28,720 nt of DNA. Origin: an uncultured Collinsella sp. Its GTDB lineage: Bacteria; Actinomycetota; Coriobacteriia; Coriobacteriales; Coriobacteriaceae. Below the pieces are notes generated by a model. The model had not been told where the DNA came from and did not search any database. It was given only the letters and a program-made list of their open reading frames with translations. Both the position numbers and the translations under genes were made by a program. This document shows, piece after piece, positions 21,205 to 28,720 of the stretch (the first letter of the stretch is position 1; every line of letters starts with the position of its first letter). The DNA lies in contig CAAFEY010000029.1 in NCBI GenBank assembly GCA_900761995.1, positions 1-28,720 of the forward strand. Reading direction: 5' to 3'.

Positions 21205-22542
21205 ATGCAGTTCGATCAGGTGACAGTTATCGGTGGCGGTCTGGCGGGTTCGGAGTGCGCGATCCAGCTGGCGGATCGCGGGTTTGCCGTAAAGCTGTGC
21301 GAGATGCGCCCCCAGGTGAGCTCCCCGGCCCACCATACCGATCACCTGGCAGAGCTCGTCTGCTCCAATTCGTTTAAGTCGACCCGTCCGGATTCCGCGG
21401 CTGGTTTGCTGAAGGCCGAGCTTGAGCGCATGGGTTCAGTCCTGCTCGATTGCGCCCATCGCGCGGCTGTTCCCGCCGGTGGCGCCTTGGCGGTCGACCG
21501 CGTCAAGTTTTCCGAGCTTGTCGAGGCCGAGGTTGCCGCCCGTCCCAATATCGAGATCATTCACGGCGAGGTCACGCAGATTCCCGAGGGTCACGTGGTC
21601 ATTGCCGCGGGCCCCTTGTGCTCGCCGGCGCTGAGCGAAGAGGTCATGAAGCTCGTCGGCGGCGACGCCCTTGCGTTCTTCGATGCCGCGGCTCCGATCG
21701 TCGATGCCTCCACGCTCGATATGGACGTGCTGTTCTCGCAGTCGCGCTACGAGGAGCAGGGGAGCGGCGACTATCTCAACGCCCCGCTCAACAAAGAGGA
21801 GTACGAGGCCTTTATCGAGGCGCTCACCACGGCCGACCGCGTGGTGCTCAAGGACTTTGAGGGCGGCGATCTGTTCCAGGCCTGCCAGCCTGCCGAGGAG
21901 GTTGCGCGCACCGGCAAGGACGCTATTCGCTTTGGCGCCATGAAGCCCGTCGGCCTCACCGACCCGCGTACCGGACGTCGCCCTTGGGCGGCGATTCAGC
22001 TGCGTGCCGAGAACAAGGAGAAGACCGCCTATAACCTGGTGGGCTTCCAGACCAATCTGACCTTTGGCGAGCAGAAGCGCGTCTTCCATATGGTGCCGGG
22101 CCTGGAGAACGCTGAGTTCTTCCGCTACGGTGTCATGCACCGCAATACCTTTGTCGACGCCCCGCACGTGCTCGATGGCACCTTTGCCGTGCCTGGTACC
22201 GGCGTGCGCCTGGCCGGTCAGATCACCGGCACCGAGGGGTACATGGAGGCCGTGGCGACGGGCCTGCTCGCCGCGCTCAACACCTATGCCGAGGCTATCG
22301 GTGCTGCGGGCGTCGAGTTGCCGCGCGTGGGCGCCCTGGGTGCGCTCGTGGGCTATGCGACCGATCCTGCCACCGTGGGCTATCAGCCTATGCATGTCAA
22401 CTTTGGCCTGGTGCCGCCACTCGAGGATGGTAAGCGCCGCAGCAAACGCGACCGCTACCAGGCTTATGCGGATCGCGCCCTCGAGGCCCTTGATGCCTAT
22501 CTGGCCACTCGCCCCGATCTGTTTGGAGGCGACCGGTCATAG
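21205..22542 (+). CDS. trmFO: Folate-dependent tRNA m5U54 methyltransferase TrmFO
   Basis: A 445-aa flavoprotein that uses methylenetetrahydrofolate and reduced FAD to make 5-methyluridine at position 54 in the tRNA T-loop. The FAD motif is TVIGGGLAGSECAIQLA at the N-terminus. The cysteines expected for catalysis are in LVCSNSFKS and FQACQPAEE. GQITGTEGYMEA near residue 340 is a further family block. The ATG at 21205 has AAAGG about 9 nt upstream; a TTG two codons earlier is less likely. The TAG stop (22540-22542) overlaps the apparent ATA start of xerC. topA, its frequent left neighbour, is absent between dprA and trmFO. Confidence 0.95.
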   Translation: MQFDQVTVIGGGLAGSECAIQLADRGFAVKLCEMRPQVSSPAHHTDHLAELVCSNSFKSTRPDSAAGLLKAELERMGSVLLDCAHRAAVPAGGALAVDRVKFSELVEAEVAARPNIEIIHGEVTQIPEGHVVIAAGPLCSPALSEEVMKLVGGDALAFFDAAAPIVDASTLDMDVLFSQSRYEEQGSGDYLNAPLNKEEYEAFIEALTTADRVVLKDFEGGDLFQACQPAEEVARTGKDAIRFGAMKPVGLTDPRTGRRPWAAIQLRAENKEKTAYNLVGFQTNLTFGEQKRVFHMVPGLENAEFFRYGVMHRNTFVDAPHVLDGTFAVPGTGVRLAGQITGTEGYMEAVATGLLAALNTYAEAIGAAGVELPRVGALGALVGYATDPATVGYQPMHVNFGLVPPLEDGKRRSKRDRYQAYADRALEALDAYLATRPDLFGGDRS

Positions 22543-23459
22543 CTTTTGACCTGTACGACACCGTCGACTCGTTTATCGCCTATATCGCACGTGTTGAGGG
22601 ACTTTCTCCCAACACGGTGACAGCCTATGGCTCGAGGCTGGAGCGCTTTGCTGCTTGGTGCGAGCGCGAGGATATCGATGCTTTCGCTGCCGACGTGCGC
22701 ACCATTCGTCGCTATCTTGCCGAGCTTTCGCGTGAGCAGGTGGCTCCCCGAACGCTTGCGGCGCACCTGTCGGCTATCCGATCTCTCTATCGCTGGATGG
22801 CTGCCGAGGGGATTGTCGAGGGCGATGCGGTCTCGGCGATCGCATCGCCCAAGCTGCCGCGTGACCTGCCGGGCGTCCTTACGACCCAGCAGGTCGAGGC
22901 GCTGCTCAAGACGCCTGATACCTCGACGCCCGCGGGACTGCGCGATGCGGCGATGCTCGAGCTGCTCTATGCCTCGGGTGCTCGTATCTCTGAGCTCGCA
23001 GCACTCAATGTGGAGTCTATCGCTTGGTCCGAACGCACGTTGTGCCTGTGGGGCAAGGGGAGCAAAGAACGTATCGTCCCTCTGTATCGTCGTGCGCTCG
23101 AGGTGACGCGTCTCTATATTGAGGAGGGGAGGCCGGAGTTGCTCGCTCAGGCAAAGCACCGTGACCTCGCTACCGGGCCGCATCCGCTGCTTATATCGGC
23201 GCGCGGCAATCGCATGAGCGCCGCCATGCTCCGGCGGCGGTTCCATACGCTGGCGACGCTCGCCGGCATTCCGGTCGACATCGCCCCGCATGCGATGCGC
23301 CATACCTTTGCGACCGACTTGCTCGAGGGCGGTGCGGACCTGCGCTCGGTTCAAGAGCTGCTGGGTCATGCGAGCCTGTCCACGACGCAAATCTACACGC
23401 ATCTCACGCCCGATCGGCTCAAACGTGCCGTGGCTCAAGCCCATCCCCGCGGCGAATAG
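22539..23459 (+). CDS. xerC: Tyrosine recombinase XerC-like, apparent ATA start
   Basis: A 306-aa recombinase if it begins at ATA 22539. Xer proteins resolve chromosome dimers at dif during division. All catalytic residues are visible: R149 (GARISEL), K173 (GKGSKER), H251 and R254 (HAMRHT), H277 (LGHASLSTTQIYTH) and nucleophile Y286. The N-terminal core-binding domain starts with residues encoded from about 22560 (DTVDSFIAYIARVEGLSPNT), so the first canonical start in frame, GTG 22617, would remove its first helix. No ATG, GTG or TTG lies in frame between the upstream stop (22491) and 22617. GGAGG at 22525-22529 is 9 nt from the ATA, which overlaps the trmFO stop as ATAG. XerC rather than XerD rests on the trmFO-xerC synteny. 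Confidence 0.85.
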   Translation: MAFDLYDTVDSFIAYIARVEGLSPNTVTAYGSRLERFAAWCEREDIDAFAADVRTIRRYLAELSREQVAPRTLAAHLSAIRSLYRWMAAEGIVEGDAVSAIASPKLPRDLPGVLTTQQVEALLKTPDTSTPAGLRDAAMLELLYASGARISELAALNVESIAWSERTLCLWGKGSKERIVPLYRRALEVTRLYIEEGRPELLAQAKHRDLATGPHPLLISARGNRMSAAMLRRRFHTLATLAGIPVDIAPHAMRHTFATDLLEGGADLRSVQELLGHASLSTTQIYTHLTPDRLKRAVAQAHPRGE

Positions 23460-23509
23460 TGGCTGGGACGTCCCGCGCCGCACTCAGGTGTGTGGTTTTG
23501 ATTGCGGGT

Positions 23510-23537
23510 TGGCAGGAAGAGGCATTCCTGCTATCAT
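23510..23537 (+). promoter_or_regulatory. rpsB-tsf promoter (extended -10)
   Basis: TTGGCA (five of six consensus bases) at 23510-23515, a 16-bp spacer, and TATCAT at 23532-23537 preceded by TGC. The predicted start is near 23544. Confidence 0.75.
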
Positions 23538-23543
23538 TCATCG

Positions 23544-23678
23544 GGTTGCTTCACGGCAACATGTTTTTATCACGCACGCGCGGCTACTTCATACCGTGGT
23601 GCCCGGGCTTTGGTAGCACATGTCCGGGTTGGTTTTGGAGGATGACCCCGCGCGGAGGCAAACCACAGGAGGTTTAAC
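23544..23678 (+). promoter_or_regulatory. Structured leader of rpsB
   Basis: A leader of about 135 nt, the longest of any ribosomal gene here. Visible hairpins are GTTGC with GCAAC (23545-23560) followed by a T-rich stretch, an 8-bp stem 23601-23608 with 23622-23629 (G-U pairs included), and GGTTTTG with CAAACC (23631-23664, one bulge) just before AGGAGG. An S2 autoregulatory site is plausible by analogy with other bacteria, but this is inference. Confidence 0.45.
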
Positions 23679-24407
23679 ATGGCTACCAAGATTAATATCC
23701 GCACCCTGCTCGAGGCCGGCTGCCACTTCGGTCACCAGACCCGTCGCTGGAACCCCAAGATGAAGCCGTTCATCTTCGGTGAGCGCAACGGCATCTACAT
23801 CCTCGACCTCAAGCAGACCATCCTCGACGCCGACCAGGCCTACACCTTCGTCAAGAACGTCGCCAAGGGTGGCAACGTGCTGTTCGTCGGCACCAAGAAG
23901 CAGGCTCAGGAGGCCGTCAAGAACGCTGCTGAGCGCGCCAACATGCCTTACATCAACCAGCGTTGGCTCGGCGGTATGCTGACCAACTTCGTCACCATCC
24001 GCTCCCGCATCAACCGCATGGAGGAGCTCGAGGCCATGGTCGAGGACGGCCGCATGGCAGTGCTCCCCAAGAAGGAGCAGGCTGTTCTCGGCAAGGAGCT
24101 CACTAAGCTCCAGACCAACCTCGGTGGCGCCCGCGACATGAAGGGTCTGCCCCAGGCTCTCTTCGTCATCGACACCAAGCGCGAGGAGAACGCCATCAAG
24201 GAGGCTCAGCGCCTGAACATCCCCGTCGTCGCCCTGATCGACACCAACTCCGATCCCGACGAGGTCGAGTACGGCATCCCCTGCAACGATGACGCTATCT
24301 CCGCTGTCACCCTTATGTGCGAGCTCATGGCCGACGCCTGCCTCGCTGGCTCCGGCAAGGAGCAGGTCTCCGAGGCCGAGATGGCCGCTGAGCCCAAGGC
24401 CGAGTAA
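23679..24407 (+). CDS. rpsB: Small ribosomal subunit protein uS2
   Basis: A 242-aa protein of the 30S subunit, needed for bS1 binding. The N-terminus INIRTLLEAGCHFGHQTRRW is diagnostic, as are the blocks NGIYILDLKQT, INQRWLGGMLTNF and VVALIDTNSDPDEVEYGIPC. A short acidic tail ends the protein. AGGAGG lies 6 nt before ATG. It has a strong own promoter and long leader and is followed 45 bp later by tsf, the normal pairing. Confidence 0.97.
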   Translation: MATKINIRTLLEAGCHFGHQTRRWNPKMKPFIFGERNGIYILDLKQTILDADQAYTFVKNVAKGGNVLFVGTKKQAQEAVKNAAERANMPYINQRWLGGMLTNFVTIRSRINRMEELEAMVEDGRMAVLPKKEQAVLGKELTKLQTNLGGARDMKGLPQALFVIDTKREENAIKEAQRLNIPVVALIDTNSDPDEVEYGIPCNDDAISAVTLMCELMADACLAGSGKEQVSEAEMAAEPKAE

Positions 24408-24452
24408 ATCAGTCTTAGTTAATTCTTTTTCATCTCTTTGAAAGGAACCACA

Positions 24453-25322
24453 ATGGCCCAGATTACCGCCGCTATGGTCAAGCAGCTCCGCGAGATGACC
24501 GACTCCCCGATGATGGAGTGCAAGAAGGCTCTCGTCGAGGCTGACGGCGACATGGACGCCGCTGTCGACGTTCTGCGTAAGAACGGCCTTGCCAAGGCTG
24601 CCAAGAAGGCTGGCCGTGAGACCAACGAGGGCGCTGTCGCCGCGTTCGTCTCCGAGGATGGCAAGACCGGCGCTCTGCTCGAGCTCTCCTGCGAGACCGA
24701 CTTCGTCGGCTCCAACGCCAAGTTCACCGGCTTTGCTTCCAAGGTCGCTGAGGTTGTCGCTATCACCGAGCCTGCTGACGTCGACGCTCTGCTCGAGAAG
24801 CCGATGGGCGAGGAGACCGTTTCCTCCGAGCTCACCGAGATGATTCACATCATGGGCGAGAACATGAAGATTTCCCGCTTCGCTGCTCGCAAGGCTGAGA
24901 ACGGCGCGCTCGCTTCTTACATCCACATGGGTGGTAAGATCGGCGTCCTCGTCGAGTTCGCCTTCGAGAAGGCCGAGACCGCTCAGGCTGAGTCCTTCAA
25001 GACCTTCGCTCACGACGTTGCCCTTCAGGTTGCCGCCGTCGCCCCGATCTGTGCTACCCGCGATCAGGTTCCGGCCGAGACCGTCGAGCACGAGAAGCAG
25101 ATCTACATGGCTCAGGCTGCCGAGTCCGGTAAGCCCGAGGCTATCCAGGAGAAGATGGCTGTCGGCCGTCTGGAGAAGTTCTACAAGCAGTCCGTGCTCA
25201 CCGAGCAGGAGTTCATCAAGGACAGCTCCCTCACCATCAAGAAGTACGCTGAGCAGGTCTCCAAGGAGCTCGGCGACACCATTACCGTCGTTGCCTTTGA
25301 CCGTTTGGTCCGTGGCGAGTAA
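24453..25322 (+). CDS. tsf: Elongation factor Ts
   Basis: A 289-aa nucleotide-exchange factor that releases GDP from EF-Tu. The N-terminal UBA-like domain contains LREMTDSPMMECKKALVEAD, and the core has the conserved ETDFVGSNAKF region that inserts into EF-Tu. The length is typical for bacteria. The ATG at 24453 has AAAGGAA 6 nt upstream; a TTG five codons earlier overlaps that site and is unlikely. It shares the rpsB transcript and ends before a strong terminator. Confidence 0.97.
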   Translation: MAQITAAMVKQLREMTDSPMMECKKALVEADGDMDAAVDVLRKNGLAKAAKKAGRETNEGAVAAFVSEDGKTGALLELSCETDFVGSNAKFTGFASKVAEVVAITEPADVDALLEKPMGEETVSSELTEMIHIMGENMKISRFAARKAENGALASYIHMGGKIGVLVEFAFEKAETAQAESFKTFAHDVALQVAAVAPICATRDQVPAETVEHEKQIYMAQAAESGKPEAIQEKMAVGRLEKFYKQSVLTEQEFIKDSSLTIKKYAEQVSKELGDTITVVAFDRLVRGE

Positions 25323-25345
25323 ATAAGCTCTTGTAGCTGGTAATG

Positions 25346-25380
25346 AGCAGGCTGTGGGTTTTACTCACAGCCTGCTTTTT
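25346..25380 (+). terminator. Rho-independent terminator after tsf
   Basis: A 14-bp stem pairs 25346-25359 with 25363-25376 (one G-T wobble) around TTT, with a short T tract to 25380. It separates rpsB-tsf from pyrH. Confidence 0.93.
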
Positions 25381-25401
25381 CATGGCTCTTCTTAGAGCCT
25401 T

Positions 25402-25410
25402 TGATAGAAT
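25402..25410 (+). promoter_or_regulatory. pyrH operon promoter (extended -10)
   Basis: TGATAGAAT is an extended -10 (TAGAAT at 25405-25410 preceded by TGA). No clear -35 is seen at 16-18 bp. The predicted start near 25417 leaves a leader of about 24 nt carrying AAAGGAGG. Confidence 0.55.
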
Positions 25411-25440
25411 GTTGAGAGTTCAATCTAAAGGAGGATCGCT

Positions 25441-26163
25441 TTGTCCGACATCCGATATAAACGCGTGCTTCTTAAGCTTTCTGGCGAAGCACTGATGGGC
25501 GACGGCCAGTATGGCATCGACCCCAAGGTTACCGACCATCTTGCCAAACAGGTCAAGGAGCTGCTCGCCGTTGGCCATGAGGTCGGCGTCGTTGTCGGCG
25601 GCGGCAATATTTTCCGCGGCATGGCCGGCGCTGCCGGTGGCATGGAGCGTGCTCAGGCCGACTACATGGGCATGCTGGCAACCGTTATGAACGCGCTCGC
25701 CCTGCAGGATGCCTTCGAGCACAACGATGTTCCCTGTCGCGTTATGAGCGCTATCCAGATGAACGAGATCTGCGAGCCCTATATTCGCCGTCGCGCCATC
25801 AATCACCTTTCCAAGGGCAACGTCGTTATCTTTGCCGCCGGTTCGGGCAATCCGTACTTTACGACCGACACCGCCGCGGCTCTTCGTGCGTGCGAGATCG
25901 GCGCCGAGATTCTGATTAAAGCCACCAAGGTTGACGGCATCTACGACAAGGATCCCGTCAAGTGCGCCGATGCCGTCCGTTTTGACAAGATTACCTATCA
26001 CGAGGTTCTCGTCCGCGGTCTGCAGGTTATGGATTCCACGGCTACGGCACTGTGCCAGGACAACCGTATGCCCATTTTGGTCCTCAACATCGATGGCGAG
26101 GACACCGTCAAACGCGCGCTTTCGGGTGAGCCCGTCGGCACGCTCGTCTATCAGGAGGATTAA
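25441..26163 (+). CDS. pyrH: UMP kinase
   Basis: A 240-aa amino-acid-kinase-fold enzyme that phosphorylates UMP to UDP and feeds RNA, DNA and cell-wall precursor synthesis. Motifs: RVLLKLSGEALMG (9-21), VGVVVGGGNIFRG, GNPYFTTDTAAALRA and KATKVDGIYDKDP. The start is TTG at 25441, with AAAGGAGG at 25427-25434 and 6-nt spacing. It leads the conserved pyrH-frr-uppS-cdsA-dxr order and is separated from tsf by a terminator and a probable promoter. Confidence 0.96.
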   Translation: MSDIRYKRVLLKLSGEALMGDGQYGIDPKVTDHLAKQVKELLAVGHEVGVVVGGGNIFRGMAGAAGGMERAQADYMGMLATVMNALALQDAFEHNDVPCRVMSAIQMNEICEPYIRRRAINHLSKGNVVIFAAGSGNPYFTTDTAAALRACEIGAEILIKATKVDGIYDKDPVKCADAVRFDKITYHEVLVRGLQVMDSTATALCQDNRMPILVLNIDGEDTVKRALSGEPVGTLVYQED

Positions 26164-26165
26164 GC

Positions 26166-26702
26166 ATGGCAGAGAACATCACCGCCCACATGGACAAGTC
26201 GCTCGAGTCCCTCAAGCATAACTTCTCCAAGGTTCGTACCGGCCGCGCCAATGCCAACATTCTGTCCGACATCACCGTCGATTATTACGGTGTTCCCACG
26301 CCGGTCACGCAGGTTGCCGCCGTCAAGACCCCCGAGGCCCACATGCTGCTCATCGAGCCGTGGGACAAGGCACTCATCAATGCTATCGTCAAGGCCATCG
26401 GCGCTTCCGATCTGGGTATTACCCCCAACTCCGATGGCACCGTCGTTCGTCTTCCGTTCCCGGCTCCCACTGAGGAGCGCCGTCGCGAGCTCGTCAAGGA
26501 GTGCCGCGAGTACGCCGAGCAGGCCAAGGTGTCTATCCGTAACATTCGCCGCGACTTCAACAACAAGCTCGAGCGCGATGAGGGGCTCACCGAGGACGAT
26601 GTCCGTCGCGAGCAGGCCAAGGTCCAGAAGTACACCGATGAGTATGTCGCCAAGGTCGAGGAGCTTCTGAAGGAAAAAGAAGCCGAGGTCATGGAGATCT
26701 AA
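26166..26702 (+). CDS. frr: Ribosome recycling factor
   Basis: A 178-aa tRNA-mimic that with EF-G splits post-termination ribosomes. The family blocks FSKVRTGRANANIL, DYYGVPTPVTQVA, IEPWDKALINAI and RNIRRDFNN are all present, and the C-terminal helix is rich in Glu and Lys. It is a few residues shorter than the usual 185 but appears complete. It starts two bases after the pyrH stop. Confidence 0.97.
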   Translation: MAENITAHMDKSLESLKHNFSKVRTGRANANILSDITVDYYGVPTPVTQVAAVKTPEAHMLLIEPWDKALINAIVKAIGASDLGITPNSDGTVVRLPFPAPTEERRRELVKECREYAEQAKVSIRNIRRDFNNKLERDEGLTEDDVRREQAKVQKYTDEYVAKVEELLKEKEAEVMEI

Positions 26703-26703
26703 G

Positions 26704-27498
26704 GTGCAATACGACGAGCATAAACTGGTCGAGTACTTTGCCGACGCCCCTGCGGGCGTCGGTTTTTCCGACCTTGACCTCAATAACATTCCGCACCATA
26801 TCTCGTGCATCATGGACGGTAACGGTCGTTGGGCCACGTCGCGCGGTCTTGCACGCACCGAGGGCCACAAGGCGGGTATCGTTTCGCTGCGCGAGATCAT
26901 TACCGCCTGCGTGCGCTTGGGCGTCGACGTGCTTTCGGCCTATGCGTTTTCGACCGAAAACTGGAACCGCCCGCAGCATGAGGTCAACGTCTTGATGCAC
27001 CTGTTTGCCAAGACGTTCATCGACGAGTTGCCGCTTCTGAAGCGCGAAAACGTGCGCGTTGTCTTTTTGGGTGATATTTCCGCGCTGCCCAAGAAGACCC
27101 GCGACGTTTTTGAACGCGGTCTTGCTGAGTGCGCCGATCACACCGGTATGACGCTGGCGCTTGCCGTCAACTACGGCGCGCGTGCCGAGATTACTCGCGC
27201 TGTCCGTCAGATCGCACTCGACGTTGCCGCCGGTAAGATCGACCCTGCCGCAATTGATGACGACATGGTGGCTTCCCACCTTTATACCGCCGGTCTTCCC
27301 GATCCTGAGCTTGTGATTCGCACCTCTGGTGAGCTGCGCCTTTCGAACTATCTGCTGTGGCAGGTGGCTTATTCCGAGTTCTACGTCACCGATACCTATT
27401 GGCCCGACTTTGATCGTTGGGGCCTTGTCGACGCCATTTTGGCCTATCAGGGCCGTGACCGTAGGTTTGGTGGACTGAGCAAGACCGAGGAGGCTTAA
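26704..27498 (+). CDS. uppS: Isoprenyl (undecaprenyl) diphosphate synthase
   Basis: A 264-aa cis-prenyltransferase that makes the C55 lipid carrier for cell-wall synthesis from farnesyl-PP and isopentenyl-PP. Catalytic D38 is in HISCIMDGNGRWA; other blocks are AYAFSTENWNRP, LALAVNYGARAEI and VIRTSGELRLSNYLLWQ. About 30 residues precede the first conserved strand. The GTG at 26704 follows the frr stop by one base, with GGAGA upstream. Confidence 0.95.
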   Translation: MQYDEHKLVEYFADAPAGVGFSDLDLNNIPHHISCIMDGNGRWATSRGLARTEGHKAGIVSLREIITACVRLGVDVLSAYAFSTENWNRPQHEVNVLMHLFAKTFIDELPLLKRENVRVVFLGDISALPKKTRDVFERGLAECADHTGMTLALAVNYGARAEITRAVRQIALDVAAGKIDPAAIDDDMVASHLYTAGLPDPELVIRTSGELRLSNYLLWQVAYSEFYVTDTYWPDFDRWGLVDAILAYQGRDRRFGGLSKTEEA

Positions 27499-27500
27499 TC

Positions 27501-28400
27501 GTGTCCGATCGTCCCAAGGCATCTTCTCCCAAGACGCCTGCGCGCAAAGCTGCCACTTCGGGAGCGCCTGCAGCGAAGAGCGGCACCGGTTCGTGGCTGG
27601 CGGGCTTTATTACCCGTGCCGCTGCCGGTATCGTCTACGCCGTTGTCTTTATCTTGTGCTTGGTTTTGGGTATTGTGCCCACCGCCATCTTTGTTTCTGT
27701 CATGAGCGGTCTGTGCTGCTATGAGTTTTTCCGTATGACAAGGCTCGATGGCAAGATGGCTAACGAGCGCATGGGTATCGCTGCGGCCGTACTCTTTCCG
27801 CTGTCGGCGTTGGGCGATTCGATGCTGCTGAATGCCCTGCTTTTTGCCCTGATGCTCGCTGTGGGCATTTGGTATGTCTGGTCGCCGCGTACCCGCATCT
27901 CTGATGTGGCCGTGACGCTCATGGGTCCCATCTACACTGGCTTTATGCTGTCGGCTATCGTGCTGCTGCGCGATGCCGTGCCCGGATTTGCCGGCGCCTT
28001 GCTTTCGGTGGGCGTTTGTGCGTCCCTTTGGGTCTCCGATTCGTTTGCCTACATCGTGGGCAGCCGTATCGGCAAGCACAAGATGGTTCCCAAGATCTCT
28101 CCCAAAAAGAGTTGGGAGGGGTTTGTCGGCGGCATCCTGGGTTCGGTTTTGATTTGGCTCATCCTGTGGGTGACGCACTTCTACAAGCTCAGCCTGCCCT
28201 ATGCGCTGCTGTGCGGCGTTGTCGTGTCCATTCTGGGCGTTATCGGCGACCTTATCGAGTCGCGCATCAAGCGCGGTGTGGGCGTCAAGGATTCCGGCAA
28301 CCTTATCCCGGGCCACGGCGGTATGCTCGACCGTAGTGACTCGCTTATCTTTGGCTGCATTACCGCGCAGCTGCTTCTGATGATCGGAGGCGTGCTGTAA
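27501..28400 (+). CDS. cdsA: Phosphatidate cytidylyltransferase
   Basis: A 299-aa polytopic membrane enzyme that makes CDP-diacylglycerol from phosphatidic acid and CTP. A 35-residue Lys/Ala/Ser-rich cytoplasmic N-terminus precedes about seven or eight hydrophobic segments. The CDP-DG synthase signature GVKDSGNLIPGHGGMLDRSD lies near the C-terminus, after SPKKSWEGFVGG. The GTG at 27501 has GAGGAGG at 27487-27493 (7-nt spacing). Its TAA stop overlaps the dxr ATG by one base. Confidence 0.95.
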   Translation: MSDRPKASSPKTPARKAATSGAPAAKSGTGSWLAGFITRAAAGIVYAVVFILCLVLGIVPTAIFVSVMSGLCCYEFFRMTRLDGKMANERMGIAAAVLFPLSALGDSMLLNALLFALMLAVGIWYVWSPRTRISDVAVTLMGPIYTGFMLSAIVLLRDAVPGFAGALLSVGVCASLWVSDSFAYIVGSRIGKHKMVPKISPKKSWEGFVGGILGSVLIWLILWVTHFYKLSLPYALLCGVVVSILGVIGDLIESRIKRGVGVKDSGNLIPGHGGMLDRSDSLIFGCITAQLLLMIGGVL

Positions 28401-28720
28401 TGTCCTTCCAGACGACGTATGGCCCCGATGGACGTCTCCGTGTTGCCATCCTGGGCTGTACGGGCTCTATCGGCACCCAGGCGCTCGATGTGTGCCGCCA
28501 GCATGCCGATCGCCTGCAGGTGACGGCGCTGTCCGTTAACTCCAGCACCTCCGAGCTTGTTGCCGCTGCCCGCGAGTTCTCGGTTTCGGCGGTTGCCGTG
28601 GCCGATGTCGCTCATGGCGATGACGCCGTGCTGCAGGAGTTGCCCGAGGGAACGAAGCTCGGCGTTGGCGCGCAGGCGGTTTGCGAGCTCGCGCGTCGCG
28701 ACGATGTCGACTGCGTGCTC
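28400..28720 (+). CDS. dxr: 1-deoxy-D-xylulose 5-phosphate reductoisomerase (3'-truncated)
   Basis: The first 107 codons of the second enzyme of the MEP isoprenoid pathway, which converts DXP to MEP using NADPH. The nucleotide-binding motif is VAILGCTGSIGTQALDV; the usual GSTGSIG has Cys in place of the first Ser here. The catalytic and metal-binding domain lies beyond the window. The ATG at 28400 overlaps the cdsA stop (TAATG), with GGAGG 9 nt upstream. Confidence 0.93.
   Translation, partial: MSFQTTYGPDGRLRVAILGCTGSIGTQALDVCRQHADRLQVTALSVNSSTSELVAAAREFSVSAVAVADVAHGDDAVLQELPEGTKLGVGAQAVCELARRDDVDCVL

Noticed and set aside
1..28720. CRISPR array, mobile element, prophage, toxin-antitoxin or biosynthetic cluster
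   Set aside because: No regularly spaced repeats, transposase, integrase other than the housekeeping Xer, or accessory cassette is present; nearly all sequence is conserved core genes.

Overview
The window is a dense, G+C-rich block of housekeeping genes from a bacterial chromosome. The gene set and order suggest a member of the Actinomycetota class Coriobacteriia, probably Collinsella or a close relative. This placement is inferred from G+C richness, alpha2-beta2 glycyl-tRNA synthetase, folate-dependent TrmFO, a PPDK with its regulator, and L27 without a leader. No sequence search was possible. I count 32 protein genes, 31 on the plus strand and only dinB on the minus strand. The first gene is cut at its 5' end and the last (dxr) at its 3' end. 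I saw no rRNA, tRNA, CRISPR array, insertion sequence, prophage or plasmid module, and no stretch over 300 bases lacks a gene.

Layout. (1) 2-1554: an overlapping pair, a TIGR03960-type radical SAM protein (C-terminal part) and its TIGR03936/DUF2344 partner. (2) 1551-5697: rplU-rpmA from an extended -10 promoter, a strong terminator, then obgE-nadD-yqeK-rsfS (ribosome assembly and NAD), closed by a second strong terminator. (3) dinB (Pol IV), facing the other way, with a possible leaderless start. (4) 7078-9653: rpsP-khpA-rimM-trmD-lepB (ribosome, tRNA maturation, protein export). (5) 9713-16626: glyQ-glyS-PDRP-ppdK, that is, glycyl-tRNA synthetase followed by pyruvate phosphate dikinase and the bifunctional kinase/phosphorylase that switches it. 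(6) 16740-18151: rplS and rnhB, each followed by a terminator. (7) 18250-23459: tightly overlapping yraN-comM-dprA-trmFO-xerC (DNA processing and recombination, plus tRNA methylation). (8) 23510-25380: rpsB-tsf with a structured leader and a strong terminator. (9) 25402 to the end: pyrH-frr-uppS-cdsA-dxr, covering UMP kinase, ribosome recycling and the start of isoprenoid and phospholipid synthesis.

Most gene order matches the conserved translation and DNA-processing neighbourhoods of many Gram-positive genomes, with some members absent here (rne/rng, prp, topA, hslVU). I found no convincing new multi-gene system. The points most worth a second look are small. xerC has no canonical start codon at its expected beginning, but has an ATA codon overlapping the trmFO stop behind a good Shine-Dalgarno. 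An identical 14-nt GNRA-type hairpin sits just before the ribosome-binding sites of both the PPDK regulator gene and ppdK. The ppdK upstream region carries helically spaced TTTACC repeats. A terminator abuts the obgE ribosome-binding site. An 11-bp tandem repeat lies upstream of the yraN-comM-dprA operon.
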